64,000 nt of DNA from Chrysemys picta bellii (Eukaryota; Chordata; Testudines; Emydidae), in the NCBI RefSeq assembly GCF_011386835.1, contig NC_088800.1:24356572-24420571 (forward strand), in the 5' to 3' direction. The notes under the pieces were generated by a model. The model was given only the letters and a program-made list of their open reading frames with translations, searched no databases and was not told the origin of the DNA. Positions 62,336 to 64,000 of this stretch are shown here, piece by piece. The stretch's first letter is position 1. Every line of letters starts with the position of its first letter. Made by a program: the position numbers and the translations under genes.

Positions 62336-63472
62336 TGGGTCACAGAGACCCCCCTCGGGACTACCTCTGAGCCCGTTTTCCCTCGCAGCTTGGGACTTCG
62401 GTACCCTGTCTTGTTGAGCCAGACACGCTAGCCTGCTGCAAACACAGACCCAGGTCTGAACCACATCCCCCAAAAGCCATAGGTTTAACTGAAAACAGTT
62501 TAAAAGATGCAATTGTCTCCAGCACCCAGATACCCAGTTTCCAATGGGGTCCAAACCCCAAATAAATCCGTTTTACTCTATATAAAGCTTATACAGGGTA
62601 AACTCATAAATTGTTCGCCCTCTATAAAACTGATAGAGAGATATGCACAGCTGTTTGCTTCCCTGGGTATTCATTACTTGCTCTGGGCTAATTAATAATC
62701 AAAAAGTGATTTTATTAAATATAAAAAATAGGGTTTAAGTGGTTCCAAGGAATAATAGACAGAACAAAGTAAATTACCAAGCAAAATAAAACAAAAACAC
62801 ACAAGTCTAAGCCTAATATAGTAGGAAACTAAATGTAGGTAAATCTCACCCTCAAAGATGTTCTAATAAGCTTTTTTCACAGACTAGACTCCTTTCTAGT
62901 CTCGGCCCAATCCTTTCCCCTGGTACAATCCTTGTTCTAGCTCAGGTGATAGCTAGGGGATTTCTCATGACTGCAGCCCCTTTGTTCTGTTCCACCCCCT
63001 TATATATCTTTTGCACAAGGCAGGAATCCTTTGTCCCTCTCTGGCTTCCCACCCCTCCTTCTAAATGGAAAAGCACCAGGTTAAAGATGGATTCCAGTTC
63101 AGGTGACATGATCATATGTCACTATAAGACTTCACTACCCACTTGCCAGCACACAGGTATACAGGAAGACTTACAAGTAAACCGAGCCATTTACAACCAA
63201 TTGTCCTGGTTAATGGGAGCCATCAAGATTCCAAGCCACTATTAATGGCCCAGACTTTGCACAATTACAATAGGACCTCAGAGTTATATTTCATATTTCT
63301 AGTTCCATATATAAGAATGATACATTTATAGAAATAGGATGACCACACTCAGTAGATTATAAGCTTTGTAAGAGACCTTACAAGAGACCTTTTGCATGAA
63401 GCATATTCCAGTTATATTATATTCACACTCATAAGCATATTTCTATAAAGCATGATGGGGTGCAACGTCATA
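62336..63472. mobile_element. Solo LTR, about 1.14 kb
   Basis: The sequence starts TGTGATGGGTTGGGTC and ends GGGTGCAACGTCATA, a decayed CA. It is flanked by CCTCC at 62331-62335 and 63473-63477, a 5-bp target duplication. It contains CCCAAATAAATCC and a TATATAAAG box-like segment near 62580. No gag, pol or env sequence is present, so it looks like a solo LTR left by recombination of a full retroelement. The family (endogenous retrovirus or other LTR element) and transcription direction are not certain. Confidence 0.75.
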
Positions 63473-64000
63473 CCTCCATGTACCACCTCAGGAATTGTGT
63501 GAGGAAGGCTAATTAGATAATGTTTGCACAGTGTTTGGAAATGTAAAAGTGCTCTACAACTGCTAATAGTCCTGATGATTCTGCTGCCCTCAGTTACAGT
63601 AAATATAGAAAGAGTTCCTTACGGCAGAAGGCCAGCTTAGATGCCAGAAGACCTGATCACCAAAGATCAGAAATAGAAAAAACAAACAAAACCAGCTACA
63701 AAGCATTAATTTTGGTATTCACCATACAAAGCTGCCTTATCAAGGCAAATGATCTGGCTCCCTCTTTGTTATGTGGAATATATTTCTAACAATATTTACA
63801 TATAGTGATTATTCTTACAAACTAGTGTATTTCCCTAGGTAACTAAATAATGTCACATCTTTATTTGCAATGTTCTATAAGTTTTTCTTATACTAAATAT
63901 ATTTGAGGTTGTGTGGTATATTATAATGTAACCTCATCTATTTAACTCAGGCAAAAATGGCACAATTATAAAGGCTTCCAGTATGCTTTTAGTAAAGCAC

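Overview
This window is vertebrate nuclear DNA, most likely from a reptile and best matched to a turtle. The reasons are CR1 LINEs of the sauropsid type and many small hAT-type elements with clean 8-bp target-site duplications. There are also two-nucleotide-phase exons with GT/AG splice sites, long introns and no bacterial-style gene packing. The species call is inference, because no alignment could be run.

The only host gene I can support is a central piece of UNC13C (Munc13-3), on the + strand. Four exons are visible: 23801-23879, a 6-nt microexon at 26613-26618, 42666-42737, and 51256-51475, which encodes a complete C1 (diacylglycerol/phorbol-ester) zinc-binding domain. All four are in frame across canonical splice sites. 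The rest of the gene (N-terminal region, calmodulin-binding segment, C2B, MUN and C2C) lies outside the window or was not found in it.

Everything else is intron. The first intron (1-23800) holds a hAT MITE, microsatellites, a palindromic GC-rich element, a CR1 tail and a decayed autonomous hAT transposon (11043-13198). It also holds a second hAT MITE, a palindromic MITE copy and a tRNA-like repeat. The 26.6-42.7 kb intron carries two hAT MITEs, a CR1 (32.6-33.7 kb), an 838-bp hAT element (33978-34815), and a nest of a hAT MITE beside an antisense CR1 (38.5-39.6 kb). The 42.7-51.3 kb intron carries an L3/CR1-like LINE split by a perfect 94-bp-arm palindrome whose arms resemble the hammerhead-bearing ends of Penelope-like elements. 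It also carries an AT-rich DNA transposon and a TTAA-flanked MITE. The last intron holds a 5'-truncated endonuclease/reverse-transcriptase LINE with a 14-bp target duplication, a small hAT MITE and a solo LTR of about 1.1 kb.

The most unusual items are the perfect palindrome at 45441-45630 and the 6-nt UNC13C microexon. No new multi-gene system was found. The window is best read as a slowly decaying record of nested transposition inside a neuronal gene.
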